Shown: positions 28,091 through 37,038 of the stretch, piece by piece | Numbering within the stretch: position 1 is the stretch's first letter | How the letters are laid out: each line of letters opens with the position of its first letter | Notes under the pieces: generated by a model | Told to the model about the DNA's origin: nothing | Seen by the model: only the letters and a program-made list of their open reading frames with translations | The model's database searches: none | Made by a program: the position numbers and the translations under genes | Source: Pseudomonadota bacterium | Lineage (GTDB): Bacteria > Pseudomonadota > Gammaproteobacteria > Xanthomonadales > Xanthomonadaceae | Assembly (NCBI GenBank): GCA_023388715.1 | Contig: JAEWFT010000040.1 | Location: forward strand, 1-53,785 | DNA length: 53,785 nucleotides | Reading direction: 5' to 3'

Positions 28091-29383
28091 ATGCAAGTCT
28101 CGGTCGAATCCACCGGCAACCTCGCGCGCCGCGTCACCCTCAGCCTGCCCGCGGGCGATGTCGACGACCAGGTGGGCGGTCGCCTGCGCGAGATCGCGCG
28201 CACCGTCCGCATCAAGGGCTTCCGCCCCGGCAAGGTGCCGGCGAAGGTCGTCGAGCAGCGCTACGGTGGCCAGGTGCGCGCCGAGATCGTGGAAGGCCTG
28301 CTGCGCCAGGGGATGGACCAGGCGGTGCGCGAGAACGAGCTGCGCGTGGCCGGTTCGCCGCAGATCAAGCAGGACGAGGCCGCTGGCGAAGGCGAGCTGA
28401 AGTACGTGGCCGAGGTCGAGCTGGTGCCGGAGTTCGGCGAGCTCGACATGGGCAAGCTGGAGGTCGTGCGGCACACCGCTGAAGTCACCGACGAGGACAT
28501 CGAGCGCATGCTCGAGAACCTGCGCATGCAGCGCGCCAGCTGGAGCAAGGTCAACCGCGCGGCGCAGGCCGGCGACATGGTGAACCTGGAAACCGCCAGC
28601 ACCATCGATGGCGAGCGGATGCCGGCCGAAGGCTTCGAGAAGGCCAGCACCGTGCTGGGCTCCGGCGGGCTGTTCGCCGAGGTCGAGGACGCGCTCGTCG
28701 GGATGCAGGCCGGCGAGGAGAAGACGATCGACGTCACCCTGCCGGCCGACTGGCACGTGGCGCAGTTCGCGGGCAAGACGGTCACCTCCACCTTCCGCCT
28801 GCTGGACGTGACCGAGCGCGTACTGCCCGAGGTCGATGCCGCGTTCATCCGCAGCTTCGGCGTCAAGAGCGGCGAGCTGGAGCAGTTCAAGACCGAGATC
28901 CGCAGCAACCTGCAGCGCGAGCTCAAGGGCGCGCTGATGAACCGCCTGCGGCGCGAGGTGGGCGAGCAGCTGGTCAAGGCCTACGAGGGCGTCGAGCTGC
29001 CGCCGCGCATCGTCGAGGCCGAGGCGCAGTCGCTGCTGGCCAACGCCACCGAGCAGGCGCGCCGCCAGGGCCAGCAGGTCGGCGCGGGCGTGGAGGCGTT
29101 CACCGATGCCGCCCGCAAGCGCGTGCTGATGGCCCTGCTGGTGGGTGAGGTCGCCCGCCGCAACCAGCTGCGCCTGGACCCGGCGCGCCTGAACGAGACG
29201 ATGCGCCTCATCGCCTCCACCTACGAGCAGCCGCAGCAAGTCATTGACTTGTACCGCAACGACCCCCAGTTGATGCAGAACCTGCAGAACCGGGTGATGG
29301 AGGAGCAGGTGATCGACTGGATCGCCGAGCAGGCCACGCATACCGAGCAGGCGCTCAGCTTCCAGGAAGCGATCGGGCAGTAA
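28091..29383 (+). CDS. tig: Trigger factor
   Basis: Trigger factor is the ribosome-bound chaperone and peptidyl-prolyl isomerase that meets nascent chains. The 430-residue product starts MQVSVESTGNLARRVTLS at 28091 behind AGGAG; the longer frame upstream is not family-like. The ribosome-binding signature GFRPGKVPAKVVEQRYG (about residues 44-60) is intact. A FKBP-type PPIase domain (about 150-245, AQAGDMVNLETAS, PADWHVAQFAGKTVTSTFR) and the helical C-terminal domain follow. It heads the tig-clpP-clpX-lon group. Confidence 0.98.
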   Translation: MQVSVESTGNLARRVTLSLPAGDVDDQVGGRLREIARTVRIKGFRPGKVPAKVVEQRYGGQVRAEIVEGLLRQGMDQAVRENELRVAGSPQIKQDEAAGEGELKYVAEVELVPEFGELDMGKLEVVRHTAEVTDEDIERMLENLRMQRASWSKVNRAAQAGDMVNLETASTIDGERMPAEGFEKASTVLGSGGLFAEVEDALVGMQAGEEKTIDVTLPADWHVAQFAGKTVTSTFRLLDVTERVLPEVDAAFIRSFGVKSGELEQFKTEIRSNLQRELKGALMNRLRREVGEQLVKAYEGVELPPRIVEAEAQSLLANATEQARRQGQQVGAGVEAFTDAARKRVLMALLVGEVARRNQLRLDPARLNETMRLIASTYEQPQQVIDLYRNDPQLMQNLQNRVMEEQVIDWIAEQATHTEQALSFQEAIGQ

Positions 29384-29419
29384 TCCCGCCGCACCTACTA
29401 CGTACCCCAGCGAGAGACC

Positions 29420-30043
29420 ATGGACCAGACCAAAGCCCTCAACCTCGTGCCGATGGTGGTCGAACAGACCAGCCGCGGCGAGCGCGCGTACGACATCTAC
29501 TCGCGCCTGCTGAAGGAGCGGGTGATCTTCCTGGTCGGCGGGATCGACGACCACGTGGCCAACGTGGTCGTCGCGCAGATGCTGTTCCTCGAGGCCGAGA
29601 ATCCCGAGAAGGACATCAGCCTGTACATCAACTCGCCCGGCGGCATCGTCACCGCCGGCATGGCGATCTACGACACCATGCAGTACATCAAGCCTGACGT
29701 GAGCACGATCTGCGTCGGCCAGGCCGCCTCCATGGGCGCCGTGCTGCTGGCCGCCGGCGCCCCCGGCAAGCGCTACGCGCTGCCCAACTCGCGGGTGATG
29801 ATCCACCAGCCGCTGGGCGGCGCGCAGGGCCAGGCCACCGACATCGACATCCAGGCCCGCGAGATCCTGTCGCTGCGCCAGCGCCTGAACGAGATCCTGG
29901 CCCGCCACACCGGCCAGCCGATCGAGACCATCGCCCGCGACACCGAGCGCGACAACTTCAAGAGCGCCGAAACCGCCCGCGAGTACGGGCTGGTCGACGA
30001 GGTGCTGACGCGCCGCCCGGACGCCTCCATCCAGGCCGGCTGA
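29420..30043 (+). CDS. clpP: ATP-dependent Clp protease proteolytic subunit ClpP
   Basis: ClpP is the tetradecameric serine protease chamber fed by ClpX or ClpA. The 207-residue product has the catalytic triad Ser104 (GQAASMGA), His129 (MIHQPLGG) and Asp178 (RDTERDN), with the same 25- and 49-residue spacings as E. coli ClpP. A short propeptide (MDQTKALNLVPMVVEQ) precedes the mature start. It lies 36 bases after tig and 118 bases before clpX. Confidence 0.98.
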   Translation: MDQTKALNLVPMVVEQTSRGERAYDIYSRLLKERVIFLVGGIDDHVANVVVAQMLFLEAENPEKDISLYINSPGGIVTAGMAIYDTMQYIKPDVSTICVGQAASMGAVLLAAGAPGKRYALPNSRVMIHQPLGGAQGQATDIDIQAREILSLRQRLNEILARHTGQPIETIARDTERDNFKSAETAREYGLVDEVLTRRPDASIQAG

Positions 30044-30096
30044 ACGCCGCCCCCGGGCCGCGGGAAACCGCGCCACTGAGCGATTCCAGCCCCCGC

Positions 30097-30124
30097 TTGG
30101 CCCGGCGGGACGCTGTGTTATTCT
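30097..30124 (+). promoter_or_regulatory. Candidate clpX promoter
   Basis: TTGGCC, 16 bases, then TATTCT with an upstream TG, 37 bases before the clpX ATG. Confidence 0.4.
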
Positions 30125-30161
30125 CGGGCCGATGCCGCGAAGCGCGGCGAGCGAGCAACGA

Positions 30162-31451
30162 ATGAGCGAAGACCGTCAGGGACGCAACACCGGCGACAGC
30201 AACAAGATCCTGTACTGCTCCTTCTGCGGGAAGAGCCAGCACGAGGTGCGCAAGCTGATCGCGGGTCCCAGCGTGTTCATCTGCGACGAATGCGTCGAGC
30301 TGTGCAACGACATCATCCGCGAGGAGCTGGAGGAGAAGGCGCAGACCTCGCGCAGCTCGCTGCCGAAGCCGAAGGAAATCCTCGACGTCCTCGACCAGTA
30401 CGTCATCGGCCAGCAGCGCGCGAAGAAGACCCTCGCGGTCGCGGTGTACAACCACTACAAGCGCATCGAGAGCCGACAGAAGTCGGACGACGTCGAGCTG
30501 GCGAAGTCGAACATCCTGCTGGTCGGGCCGACCGGCTCGGGAAAGACGCTGCTGGCGGAGACGCTGGCGCGCATGCTCAACGTGCCGTTCACCATGGCCG
30601 ATGCGACCACGCTCACCGAAGCCGGCTACGTCGGCGAGGACGTGGAGAACATCATCCAGAAGCTGCTGCAGAAGTGCGACTACGACGTCGAGAAGGCGCA
30701 GCACGGCATCGTCTACATCGACGAGATCGACAAGATCAGCCGCAAGTCCGAGAACCCGTCGATCACCCGCGACGTGTCCGGCGAGGGCGTGCAGCAGGCG
30801 CTGCTGAAGCTGATCGAGGGCACCGTGGCCAGCGTGCCGCCGCAGGGCGGGCGCAAGCACCCGCAGCAGGAGTTCCTGCAGGTCGACACCCGCAACATCC
30901 TGTTCATCGTTGGCGGCGCGTTCGCCGGGCTGGACAAGGTGATCCAGCAGCGCTCCAGCGAATCCGGCGGCATCGGCTTCGGCGCCAAGGTCAAGAGCGC
31001 CGAGCGCAAGGCCGACATCGGCCAGGTGCTCGCCAACGTGGAACCCGAGGACCTGATCAAGTACGGCCTGATCCCGGAGTTCGTCGGCCGCCTGCCGGTG
31101 GTGGCGACCCTGGAGGAGCTCGACGAGGAGGCGCTGATCCGGATCCTCACCGAACCGCGGAACGCGATCACCAAGCAGTTCAAGAAGCTGTTCGAGATGG
31201 AGGGCGTGGAGCTTGAGATCCGCCCCGACGCGCTGGCCGCGATCGCCAAGAAGGCGATCAAGCGCAAGACCGGCGCCCGCGGGTTGCGCACCATCGTCGA
31301 GTCGGTGCTGCTGGACACCATGTATGACCTGCCCTCGCTGGAGAACGTCGGCAAGGTGGTCGTCGACGAGTCGGTGATCGAGCACAAGTCCGATCCCTAC
31401 CTCATCTACCAGAACGTGCCGGCGCCGGCGAAGGCCGCCTCCGCCGACTGA
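30162..31451 (+). CDS. clpX: ATP-dependent Clp protease ATP-binding subunit ClpX
   Basis: ClpX is the AAA+ unfoldase that delivers tagged proteins to ClpP. The 429-residue product has the N-terminal zinc-binding domain with Cys19, Cys22, Cys41 and Cys44. Walker A GPTGSGKT is at about 122-129, Walker B is YIDEIDKI, the pore motif is GYVGEDVE and the ClpP-contacting loop region is present. The ATG at 30162 matches the family N-terminus MSEDRQGRN; an upstream in-frame ATG adds 10 residues and is less likely. Confidence 0.98.
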   Translation: MSEDRQGRNTGDSNKILYCSFCGKSQHEVRKLIAGPSVFICDECVELCNDIIREELEEKAQTSRSSLPKPKEILDVLDQYVIGQQRAKKTLAVAVYNHYKRIESRQKSDDVELAKSNILLVGPTGSGKTLLAETLARMLNVPFTMADATTLTEAGYVGEDVENIIQKLLQKCDYDVEKAQHGIVYIDEIDKISRKSENPSITRDVSGEGVQQALLKLIEGTVASVPPQGGRKHPQQEFLQVDTRNILFIVGGAFAGLDKVIQQRSSESGGIGFGAKVKSAERKADIGQVLANVEPEDLIKYGLIPEFVGRLPVVATLEELDEEALIRILTEPRNAITKQFKKLFEMEGVELEIRPDALAAIAKKAIKRKTGARGLRTIVESVLLDTMYDLPSLENVGKVVVDESVIEHKSDPYLIYQNVPAPAKAASAD

Positions 31452-31475
31452 TCCGGGGATCAACCGCAATTCCAG

Positions 31476-31503
31476 GGGCCGCCGCAGGGCGGCCCTTGTC
31501 GTT
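31476..31503 (+). terminator. Terminator after clpX
   Basis: GGGCCGCC-4-GGCGGCCC followed by a T-rich TTGTCGTTT, 25 bases after the clpX stop. Confidence 0.75.
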
Positions 31504-31547
31504 TCTGGACGTTGTGCAACGGGTTTCACGGGCCGCTTCGACGCCAG

Positions 31548-31576
31548 CTTGCATCGTGGACCCGATAGCCCCATAA
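31548..31576 (+). promoter_or_regulatory. Sigma-32 (heat-shock) type promoter of lon
   Basis: CTTGCAT, 14 bases, then CCCCATAA. This closely follows the RpoH consensus CTTGAAA-N13/14-CCCCATNT and sits 45 bases before the lon ATG. Confidence 0.65.
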
Positions 31577-31621
31577 CCGGTTGAAGTGGCGCACCGGCGC
31601 CCACCCCCGTACGGAGACACC

Positions 31622-34078
31622 ATGGCCAACGACCCCGCCGACACCGAGACCCCCGCCGCGACCACCGCACTCGTGCCCGTGCTGCCGCTGCGCGACGTCG
31701 TCGTGTTCCCGCACATGGTCATCCCGCTGTTCGTCGGCCGCGAGAAGTCGATCCGCGCGCTCGACATCGCGATGGACGGCGACAAGCGGATCCTGCTGGT
31801 GGCGCAGAAGTCGGCCGAGACCGACGATCCCGGCGCCGCCGACCTGCACGAGATCGGCACCCTGGCCCAGGTCCTGCAGCTGCTCAAGCTTCCCGACGGC
31901 ACGATCAAGGTGCTGGTGGAGGGCGTGTCCCGCGCGCGGGTGGTGCAGGTGCGCGAGCACGAGGGCGCGCTGGCCGGCGAGGCCCTGGACGTTGCCGACG
32001 AGGACGGCCGCGAGCCGCGCGAGGTCGAGGCGATCGCCCGCTCGCTGATGTCGATGTTCGAGCAGTACATCAAGACCAATCGCAAGCTGCCGCCGGAACT
32101 GCTGCAGACCCTGGCCGGCATCGATGATCCCTCGCGCCTGGCCGACACCGTCGCCGCGCACCTGGGCGTGCGCCTCGCCGACAAGCAGAAGCTGCTAGAG
32201 ACGCTGGGCACGGCCGAGCGACTGGAGGCGCTGGTCGGCCTGGTCGACGGCGAGATCGACGTGCAGCAGATGGAGAAGCGCATCCGCGGGCGGGTGAAGT
32301 CGCAGATGGAGAAGTCGCAGCGCGAGTACTACCTCAACGAGCAGATGAAGGCGATCCAGAAGGAGCTTGGCGACCTCGACGATGCGCCCAGCGACCTCGA
32401 CGAGATCGCCCGCAAGATCGCCGAGGCGGGCATGCCCAAGCCGGTGGAGGCCAAGGCGCGCGCCGAGTTCAACAAGCTCAAGCAGATGTCGCCGATGTCG
32501 GCCGAGGCCGGGGTGGTGCGCAACTACCTGGAGTGGCTGCTGGGCGTGCCGTGGAAGAAGCGCAGCAAGGTGCGCAAGGACCTCAAGGTCGCGCAGGAAG
32601 TGCTGGACGCCGACCACTACGGACTCGAAAAGGTCAAGGACCGCATCCTCGAGTACCTCGCGGTGCAGTCGCGCGTGGCCAAGATGAAGGGGCCGATCCT
32701 GTGCCTGGTGGGACCGCCAGGCGTGGGCAAGACGTCGCTGGGGCAGAGCATTGCGAAAGCGACCAACCGCAAGTTCGTGCGGATGGCGCTGGGCGGCGTG
32801 CGCGACGAGGCCGAGATCCGTGGACACCGGCGCACCTACGTCGGATCGATGCCGGGCCGGATCGTGCAGAACCTCAACAAGGTGGGGACGAAGAACCCGC
32901 TGTTCGTGCTCGACGAGATCGACAAGATGTCGATGGATTTCCGCGGCGACCCGTCCTCGGCGCTGCTGGAGGTGCTGGATCCCGAGCAGAACCACACCTT
33001 CAACGACCATTACCTCGAGGTCGACCTCGACCTGTCCGAGGTGATGTTCGTCGCCACCTCCAATTCGCTGAACATCCCCGGCCCGCTGCTGGACCGCATG
33101 GAGGTGATCCGCATCCCCGGCTACACCGAGGAGGAGAAGCTCAACATCGCGATGCGCTACCTGGTCCCCAAGCAGCTCAAGGCCAACGGCCTGCGCGAGG
33201 GTGAGCTGAAGATCGCCGAGGGCGCGATCACCGGCATGATCCGCTACTACACGCGCGAGTCGGGCGTGCGCAACCTGGAGCGCGAGATCGCCAAGGTCGC
33301 GCGCAAGGTGGTCAAGGAGATCGCGCTGAAGGGCCCGCAGCCTGCCGGCAAGCAGGGCAAGCCGAAGACCGTCACCGTCACCGAGAAGAACCTCGACAAG
33401 TACCTGGGCGTCCAGCGCTTCGACTTCGGCCGCGCCGAGGCCGACAACGAGATCGGCCTGGTGACCGGGCTCGCGTGGACCGAAGTGGGCGGCGACCTGC
33501 TGCAGATCGAATCCACGCTGGTGCCGGGCAAGGGCCAGCTGATCCTGACCGGCCAGCTCGGTGACGTCATGAAGGAGTCGGCGTCGGCAGCGTTGTCGGT
33601 GGTGCGCGCACGCACCGAGCGGCTGGGCATCGACCTGGATTTCCTGCAGAAGTACGACGTGCACGTGCACGTGCCCGACGGCGCCACGCCGAAGGATGGC
33701 CCGAGCGCCGGCATCGCGATGACCACCGCGCTGGTGTCGACCCTCACCCGCATCCCGGTGCGCAACGACGTGGCGATGACCGGCGAGATCACGCTGCGCG
33801 GACGCGTGACCGCGATCGGCGGCCTCAAGGAAAAGCTGCTGGCGGCGCTGCGCGGCGGCATCAAGACCGTGGTCATCCCCGAGGAGAACCGCAAGGACCT
33901 GGCGGACATCCCGGCGGCGGTGACCCGGCACATGAAGATCGTGCCGGCCAAGTGGATCGACGAGGTGCTCGACATCGCGCTGGAAAGCCCGCTCCCGGGC
34001 CGGGTCAAGCCGGGCGAGGAGGACCAGCCGCCGCTGCCGAAACCCGAGGACGTTGCACAACCGGATGTCAAGCACTGA
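31622..34078 (+). CDS. lon: ATP-dependent protease Lon
   Basis: Lon degrades misfolded and regulatory proteins in the cytoplasm. The 818-residue product contains the N-terminal LAN domain (VPVLPLRDVVVFPHMVIPLF), a coiled-coil linker, the AAA+ module with Walker A GPPGVGKT and Walker B FVLDEIDKM, and the protease domain with the Ser695-Lys738 dyad (PKDGPSAGIAM, GGLKEKLLAA), 43 residues apart as in E. coli. The ATG at 31622 follows GGAGACACC. A heat-shock-type promoter lies upstream. Confidence 0.98.
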   Translation: MANDPADTETPAATTALVPVLPLRDVVVFPHMVIPLFVGREKSIRALDIAMDGDKRILLVAQKSAETDDPGAADLHEIGTLAQVLQLLKLPDGTIKVLVEGVSRARVVQVREHEGALAGEALDVADEDGREPREVEAIARSLMSMFEQYIKTNRKLPPELLQTLAGIDDPSRLADTVAAHLGVRLADKQKLLETLGTAERLEALVGLVDGEIDVQQMEKRIRGRVKSQMEKSQREYYLNEQMKAIQKELGDLDDAPSDLDEIARKIAEAGMPKPVEAKARAEFNKLKQMSPMSAEAGVVRNYLEWLLGVPWKKRSKVRKDLKVAQEVLDADHYGLEKVKDRILEYLAVQSRVAKMKGPILCLVGPPGVGKTSLGQSIAKATNRKFVRMALGGVRDEAEIRGHRRTYVGSMPGRIVQNLNKVGTKNPLFVLDEIDKMSMDFRGDPSSALLEVLDPEQNHTFNDHYLEVDLDLSEVMFVATSNSLNIPGPLLDRMEVIRIPGYTEEEKLNIAMRYLVPKQLKANGLREGELKIAEGAITGMIRYYTRESGVRNLEREIAKVARKVVKEIALKGPQPAGKQGKPKTVTVTEKNLDKYLGVQRFDFGRAEADNEIGLVTGLAWTEVGGDLLQIESTLVPGKGQLILTGQLGDVMKESASAALSVVRARTERLGIDLDFLQKYDVHVHVPDGATPKDGPSAGIAMTTALVSTLTRIPVRNDVAMTGEITLRGRVTAIGGLKEKLLAALRGGIKTVVIPEENRKDLADIPAAVTRHMKIVPAKWIDEVLDIALESPLPGRVKPGEEDQPPLPKPEDVAQPDVKH

Positions 34079-34142
34079 GTGCGGCGATTGCGTGGTTCCA
34101 TCGAAAGGCCGCTGAAAGCCGCGCCACTGCTTGTTTTCCGTG

Positions 34143-34169
34143 TTGCGCGCCGCGGAGCGGTGGTATAAG
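34143..34169 (+). promoter_or_regulatory. Candidate promoter of the HU gene
   Basis: TTGCGC, 15 bases, then an extended -10 TGG-TATAAG. A leader of about 115 bases separates it from the HU start. Confidence 0.45.
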
Positions 34170-34289
34170 GTTTGGCAACCGCGGCGTGGTGGACACGCGC
34201 CGTGGCAAGCCCGGGCCCGCGACAGGGGAGCGCCGCCGGACCGGCCAACGAAATTCTCAGCGCCATTCCGAAAGGGAGCCAACAAGCAA

Positions 34290-34562
34290 ATGAACAAAGC
34301 CGAATTCATCGACTCCGTTGCCGACAACGCCGAACTGACCAAGGCCGATGCGGCCCGCGCGATCGATGCGATGGTCGCCACCATCAGCAAGGCACTGAAG
34401 AAGGGCGATACCGTGACCCTCGTGGGCTTCGGCACCTTCTCCGTGCGCAAGCGCGCCGCCCGCACCGGCCGCAACCCGCGCACCGGCGAGAACATCAAGA
34501 TCAAGGCTTCCAAGAACCCGGCGTTCAAGGCAGGCAAGGCGCTGAAGGACGCGGTCAACTGA
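34290..34562 (+). CDS. hupB: DNA-binding protein HU
   Basis: HU is the histone-like dimer that bends and compacts DNA. The 90-residue product is the standard length: MNKAEFIDSVADNAELTKAD, the core VGFGTFSVRKRAARTGRNP with the DNA-intercalating Arg-Asn-Pro arm, and the C-terminal FKAGKALKDAVN. A GGGAG site precedes the ATG at 34290. Its place after lon and before ppiD is the usual one for hupB in gammaproteobacteria. Confidence 0.97.
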   Translation: MNKAEFIDSVADNAELTKADAARAIDAMVATISKALKKGDTVTLVGFGTFSVRKRAARTGRNPRTGENIKIKASKNPAFKAGKALKDAVN

Positions 34563-34583
34563 CCGCACCCGCCTTGCGCGCGA

Positions 34584-34611
34584 AGGGCCCGGCATCGCCG
34601 GGCCTTTTCGT
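34584..34611 (+). terminator. Terminator of the HU gene
   Basis: GGCCCGGC-ATC-GCCGGGCC followed by TTTTCGTTT. Confidence 0.92.
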
Positions 34612-34623
34612 TTGTGGCGATGG

Positions 34624-34652
34624 TTCCGTTCGCGCGGCGCGGCTGCGATAAT
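34624..34652 (+). promoter_or_regulatory. Promoter of tRNA-Val
   Basis: TTCCGT, 17 bases, then GATAAT, 10 bases before the tRNA. Confidence 0.5.
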
Positions 34653-34662
34653 CGCGCGCCCA

Positions 34663-34737
34663 GGGCACTTAGCTCAGCGGTAGAGCGGCTCCTTTACACG
34701 GAGCGGGTCGGGGGTTCGATCCCCTCAGTGCCCACCA
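34663..34737 (+). tRNA. tRNA-Val(TAC)
   Basis: 75 bases with encoded CCA. Acceptor GGGCACT/AGTGCCC and anticodon loop TTTACAC (TAC). Confidence 0.97.
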
Positions 34738-34762
34738 GTTCGAATTGTTTTTCGCGAAGGTG

Positions 34763-34791
34763 TTGCGAAGCCGCTAGCGGCCCGCTAAACT
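34763..34791 (+). promoter_or_regulatory. Promoter of tRNA-Asp
   Basis: TTGCGA, 17 bases, then TAAACT, 13 bases before the tRNA. Confidence 0.6.
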
Positions 34792-34804
34792 TGTCCGTCT
34801 CAGC

Positions 34805-34881
34805 GGAGTGGTAGTTCAGTCGGTTAGAATGCTGGCCTGTCACGCCGGAGGTCGCGGGTTCGAGTCCCGTCCACTCCGCCA
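34805..34881 (+). tRNA. tRNA-Asp(GTC)
   Basis: 77 bases with encoded CCA. Acceptor GGAGTGG/CCACTCC and anticodon loop CTGTCAC (GTC). Confidence 0.97.
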
Positions 34882-34893
34882 GTTCCAAAGCCG

Positions 34894-34922
34894 AAGCCCT
34901 GCAGCGATGCGGGGCTTTTGCT
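34894..34922 (+). terminator. Terminator after tRNA-Asp
   Basis: AAGCCCTGCA-GCGA-TGCGGGGCTT followed by TTGCTTT. Confidence 0.9.
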
Positions 34923-34957
34923 TTATGCGCGCGCACCGGGCGGCCGCGCCGCGCCAA

Positions 34958-34974
34958 CGCGCTAAACTAGCGCG
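34958..34974. promoter_or_regulatory. Palindrome over the ppiD -10 box
   Basis: CGCGCTA-AAC-TAGCGCG is a perfect inverted repeat with a -10-like TAAACT (34963-34968) at its centre, 25 bases before the ppiD ATG. It could be an operator. Confidence 0.4.
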
Positions 34975-34998
34975 CTACGCCTTCGCCGACCCTGACAG

Positions 34999-36963
34999 AT
35001 GCTGCAGAAACTCCGCGACAAGACCACCGGCTGGATCGCCACCGTCATCCTTGGCTTGTTGATCATCCCGTTCGCCTTCTTCGGCATGGAGTCCTACATG
35101 TCGCAGCGTGTGGACACCCACGCGGCGCGCATCGCGCAGCCGCCGTCGTGGTGGCCCTCGGCACCGCAGGCCTGGCCGTTTCGCTACCTGTGGGACGAGC
35201 ACGAGATCAGTGTCGACGAATTCCGCCAGCGCTTCGAGATGGCCCGCATGCGCGCGCGCGACCAGCAGGGCGACGCGTTCGACGGCAAGGCGTTCGAGTC
35301 GGCGGAGAACAAGCGCCGGATCCTCGACGCGATGATCGACGAGCAGGTGATGCGCATCGCCGCCGAGCGTGACGGCATCGCCATCGGCGACGCCCAGGTC
35401 CGCGACGCGATCCGCGAGTTCCCCGATTTCCAGGTCGATGGGGCGTTCAACGCCGACCGCTACCAGCTGCTGCTGGCCTCGCAGAACCCGCCGCAGACGC
35501 CGCGCGAATTCGAGCAGAACATCCGCGGCAGCCTGCTCAATAGCCTGATCCCCGACGCGCTGGGGCGCTCCGCCTTCGTCACCAATGCCGAAGTCGATCG
35601 CCTGATGCGCCTTTTGGGCGAGCACCGCGACGTGAGCTTCGTGCTGATGCCGGAGCCGCCGGCGGACACCGCCGCGGTCACGCCCGCGCAGATCGAGGCC
35701 TGGTATTCCGCCAACAAGGACCGCTATCGCAGCCCGGAAACCGTGCGCCTGGAGATCGTCGAGGTGCAGGGCGCCAACCTGCCGGCCCCCGTGGTGGACG
35801 AGGCGGCGCTGCGCGCCCGCTACGACGAGCAGGCGGAAAAATATTCCAGCGCCGAGCAGCGCGAGGTCGCGCACATCCTGGTGGAAGTGCCCGCCGACGC
35901 CAGCGACGCCGTGCGCAAGGCGGCGGAGGCGCGCGCCAACAAGCTGGCCGCCGATGCGCGCGCGCCGGGCGCGGATTTCGGCGCCCTGGCCCGCGCCAAT
36001 TCCGACGATGCCGGCTCCAAGGCCAGCGGCGGCAGCCTTGGCTGGCTGGCCAAGGGCGGCATGCCCGGCGCGTTCGACGATGCGGTGTTCGCGATGCAGG
36101 CCGGAGAAGTCCGCGGCCCGGTCAAGACCGATTTCGGCTGGCACGTGATCAAGCTCAACGCGGTGCGCGGCGGCGACAAGCGCGCATTTGAGGACGTGCG
36201 CGAGGAGCTGGCGCGCGAACTGCAGGAAAGCGGACGCGAGCGCGCGTTCAACGAGCTCACCGGCAAGCTGGTCGATGCGGTCTACCGCAACCCCAATTCG
36301 CTGGAAGCGGCCGCGCAGTCGCTGGGGCTGCAGGTGCGGACCACGCCGGCATTCTCGCGCGCGAACGCGTCGGGCATCGCCGCGGATCCCAAGGTCCTGC
36401 AGGCAGCGTTCTCCGAGGCGCTGCTGGAAGGCGGCGCCAGCGACCCGATCGAGATCGGCCCCGAGCACACGGTGATGATCCGCGTGCTGGAGCACCAGCC
36501 GGAGCGGCCGCTGCCGCTGGCCGAGGCGGGCGAGGCGGTGGTGCGCGCGATCCGTGCCGACCGCCAGCGCAAGGCGGCCGAGGCCGCGGCCGACGCCTTG
36601 GTGACCGCGGCACGTGGCAAGGGCCTGGCGGCCGCCGCGGCCTCGGCAGGCTTGGCGATGGGGGAAGCGCAGGACCTGGCGCGCGGCGCGGCGGTGCCGT
36701 CGCGGGAAGCGGTGGAGGCCTTCTTCAACGTGCCCCGTCCCGACAACAACCAGGTTCCGGTCGAAAAGGTGCGCCTTGGAAACCAGTTCGTGGTGTTCGC
36801 CATCCGGGGCGTGCGCGATGGCGACATCGGCCAGGTCAGCCCGGACGAGCGCGCGCAGCTGCGGCAGCAGTTGAGCCAGGCCTATGGCATGCAGGCGCAG
36901 CAGGCGTTCGTGCGCCAGGCGCGTGGCCAATTCCGGATCACGGTGGCGGAAGACCGCCTGTAG
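34999..36963 (+). CDS. ppiD: Periplasmic chaperone/peptidyl-prolyl isomerase PpiD
   Basis: PpiD is anchored in the inner membrane and helps proteins leaving the Sec translocon to fold. The 654-residue product has one N-terminal transmembrane helix (residues 10-30, WIATVILGLLIIPFAFFGM). A SurA-like N-domain and a parvulin-type domain follow at about 289-389 (VAHILVEVPADASD, GGSLGWLAKGGMPGAFDDAV, FGWHVIKL). A long C-terminal helical region completes it. Its position after hup is conserved in gammaproteobacteria. A palindrome overlaps its probable -10 box. Confidence 0.94.
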   Translation: MLQKLRDKTTGWIATVILGLLIIPFAFFGMESYMSQRVDTHAARIAQPPSWWPSAPQAWPFRYLWDEHEISVDEFRQRFEMARMRARDQQGDAFDGKAFESAENKRRILDAMIDEQVMRIAAERDGIAIGDAQVRDAIREFPDFQVDGAFNADRYQLLLASQNPPQTPREFEQNIRGSLLNSLIPDALGRSAFVTNAEVDRLMRLLGEHRDVSFVLMPEPPADTAAVTPAQIEAWYSANKDRYRSPETVRLEIVEVQGANLPAPVVDEAALRARYDEQAEKYSSAEQREVAHILVEVPADASDAVRKAAEARANKLAADARAPGADFGALARANSDDAGSKASGGSLGWLAKGGMPGAFDDAVFAMQAGEVRGPVKTDFGWHVIKLNAVRGGDKRAFEDVREELARELQESGRERAFNELTGKLVDAVYRNPNSLEAAAQSLGLQVRTTPAFSRANASGIAADPKVLQAAFSEALLEGGASDPIEIGPEHTVMIRVLEHQPERPLPLAEAGEAVVRAIRADRQRKAAEAAADALVTAARGKGLAAAAASAGLAMGEAQDLARGAAVPSREAVEAFFNVPRPDNNQVPVEKVRLGNQFVVFAIRGVRDGDIGQVSPDERAQLRQQLSQAYGMQAQQAFVRQARGQFRITVAEDRL

Positions 36964-36982
36964 CCGCAGCCAAGGCCGCCCC

Positions 36983-37019
36983 AACGAAAACGCCCGGGAT
37001 GTCCCGGGCGTTCTCGTTT
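36983..37019. terminator. Bidirectional terminator between ppiD and fabI
   Basis: ACGCCCGGGA-TG-TCCCGGGCGT is flanked by AACGAAA on the left and TCTCGTTT on the right, so it can serve both convergent genes. Confidence 0.85.
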
Positions 37020-37038
37020 ACGGGACGATCGAGAGGGC

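Noticed and set aside
32195..34558. 787-codon frame opposite lon
   Set aside because: Same type of antisense shadow; lon is certain.
34743..34760. Possible terminator between tRNA-Val and tRNA-Asp (TTGTTTTTCGCGAA)
   Set aside because: There is a T run but no stable hairpin before it.
34694..34957. 87-codon frame over tRNA-Val and tRNA-Asp
   Set aside because: Translation of tRNA sequence (WTGLEPATS, GIEPPTRSV).
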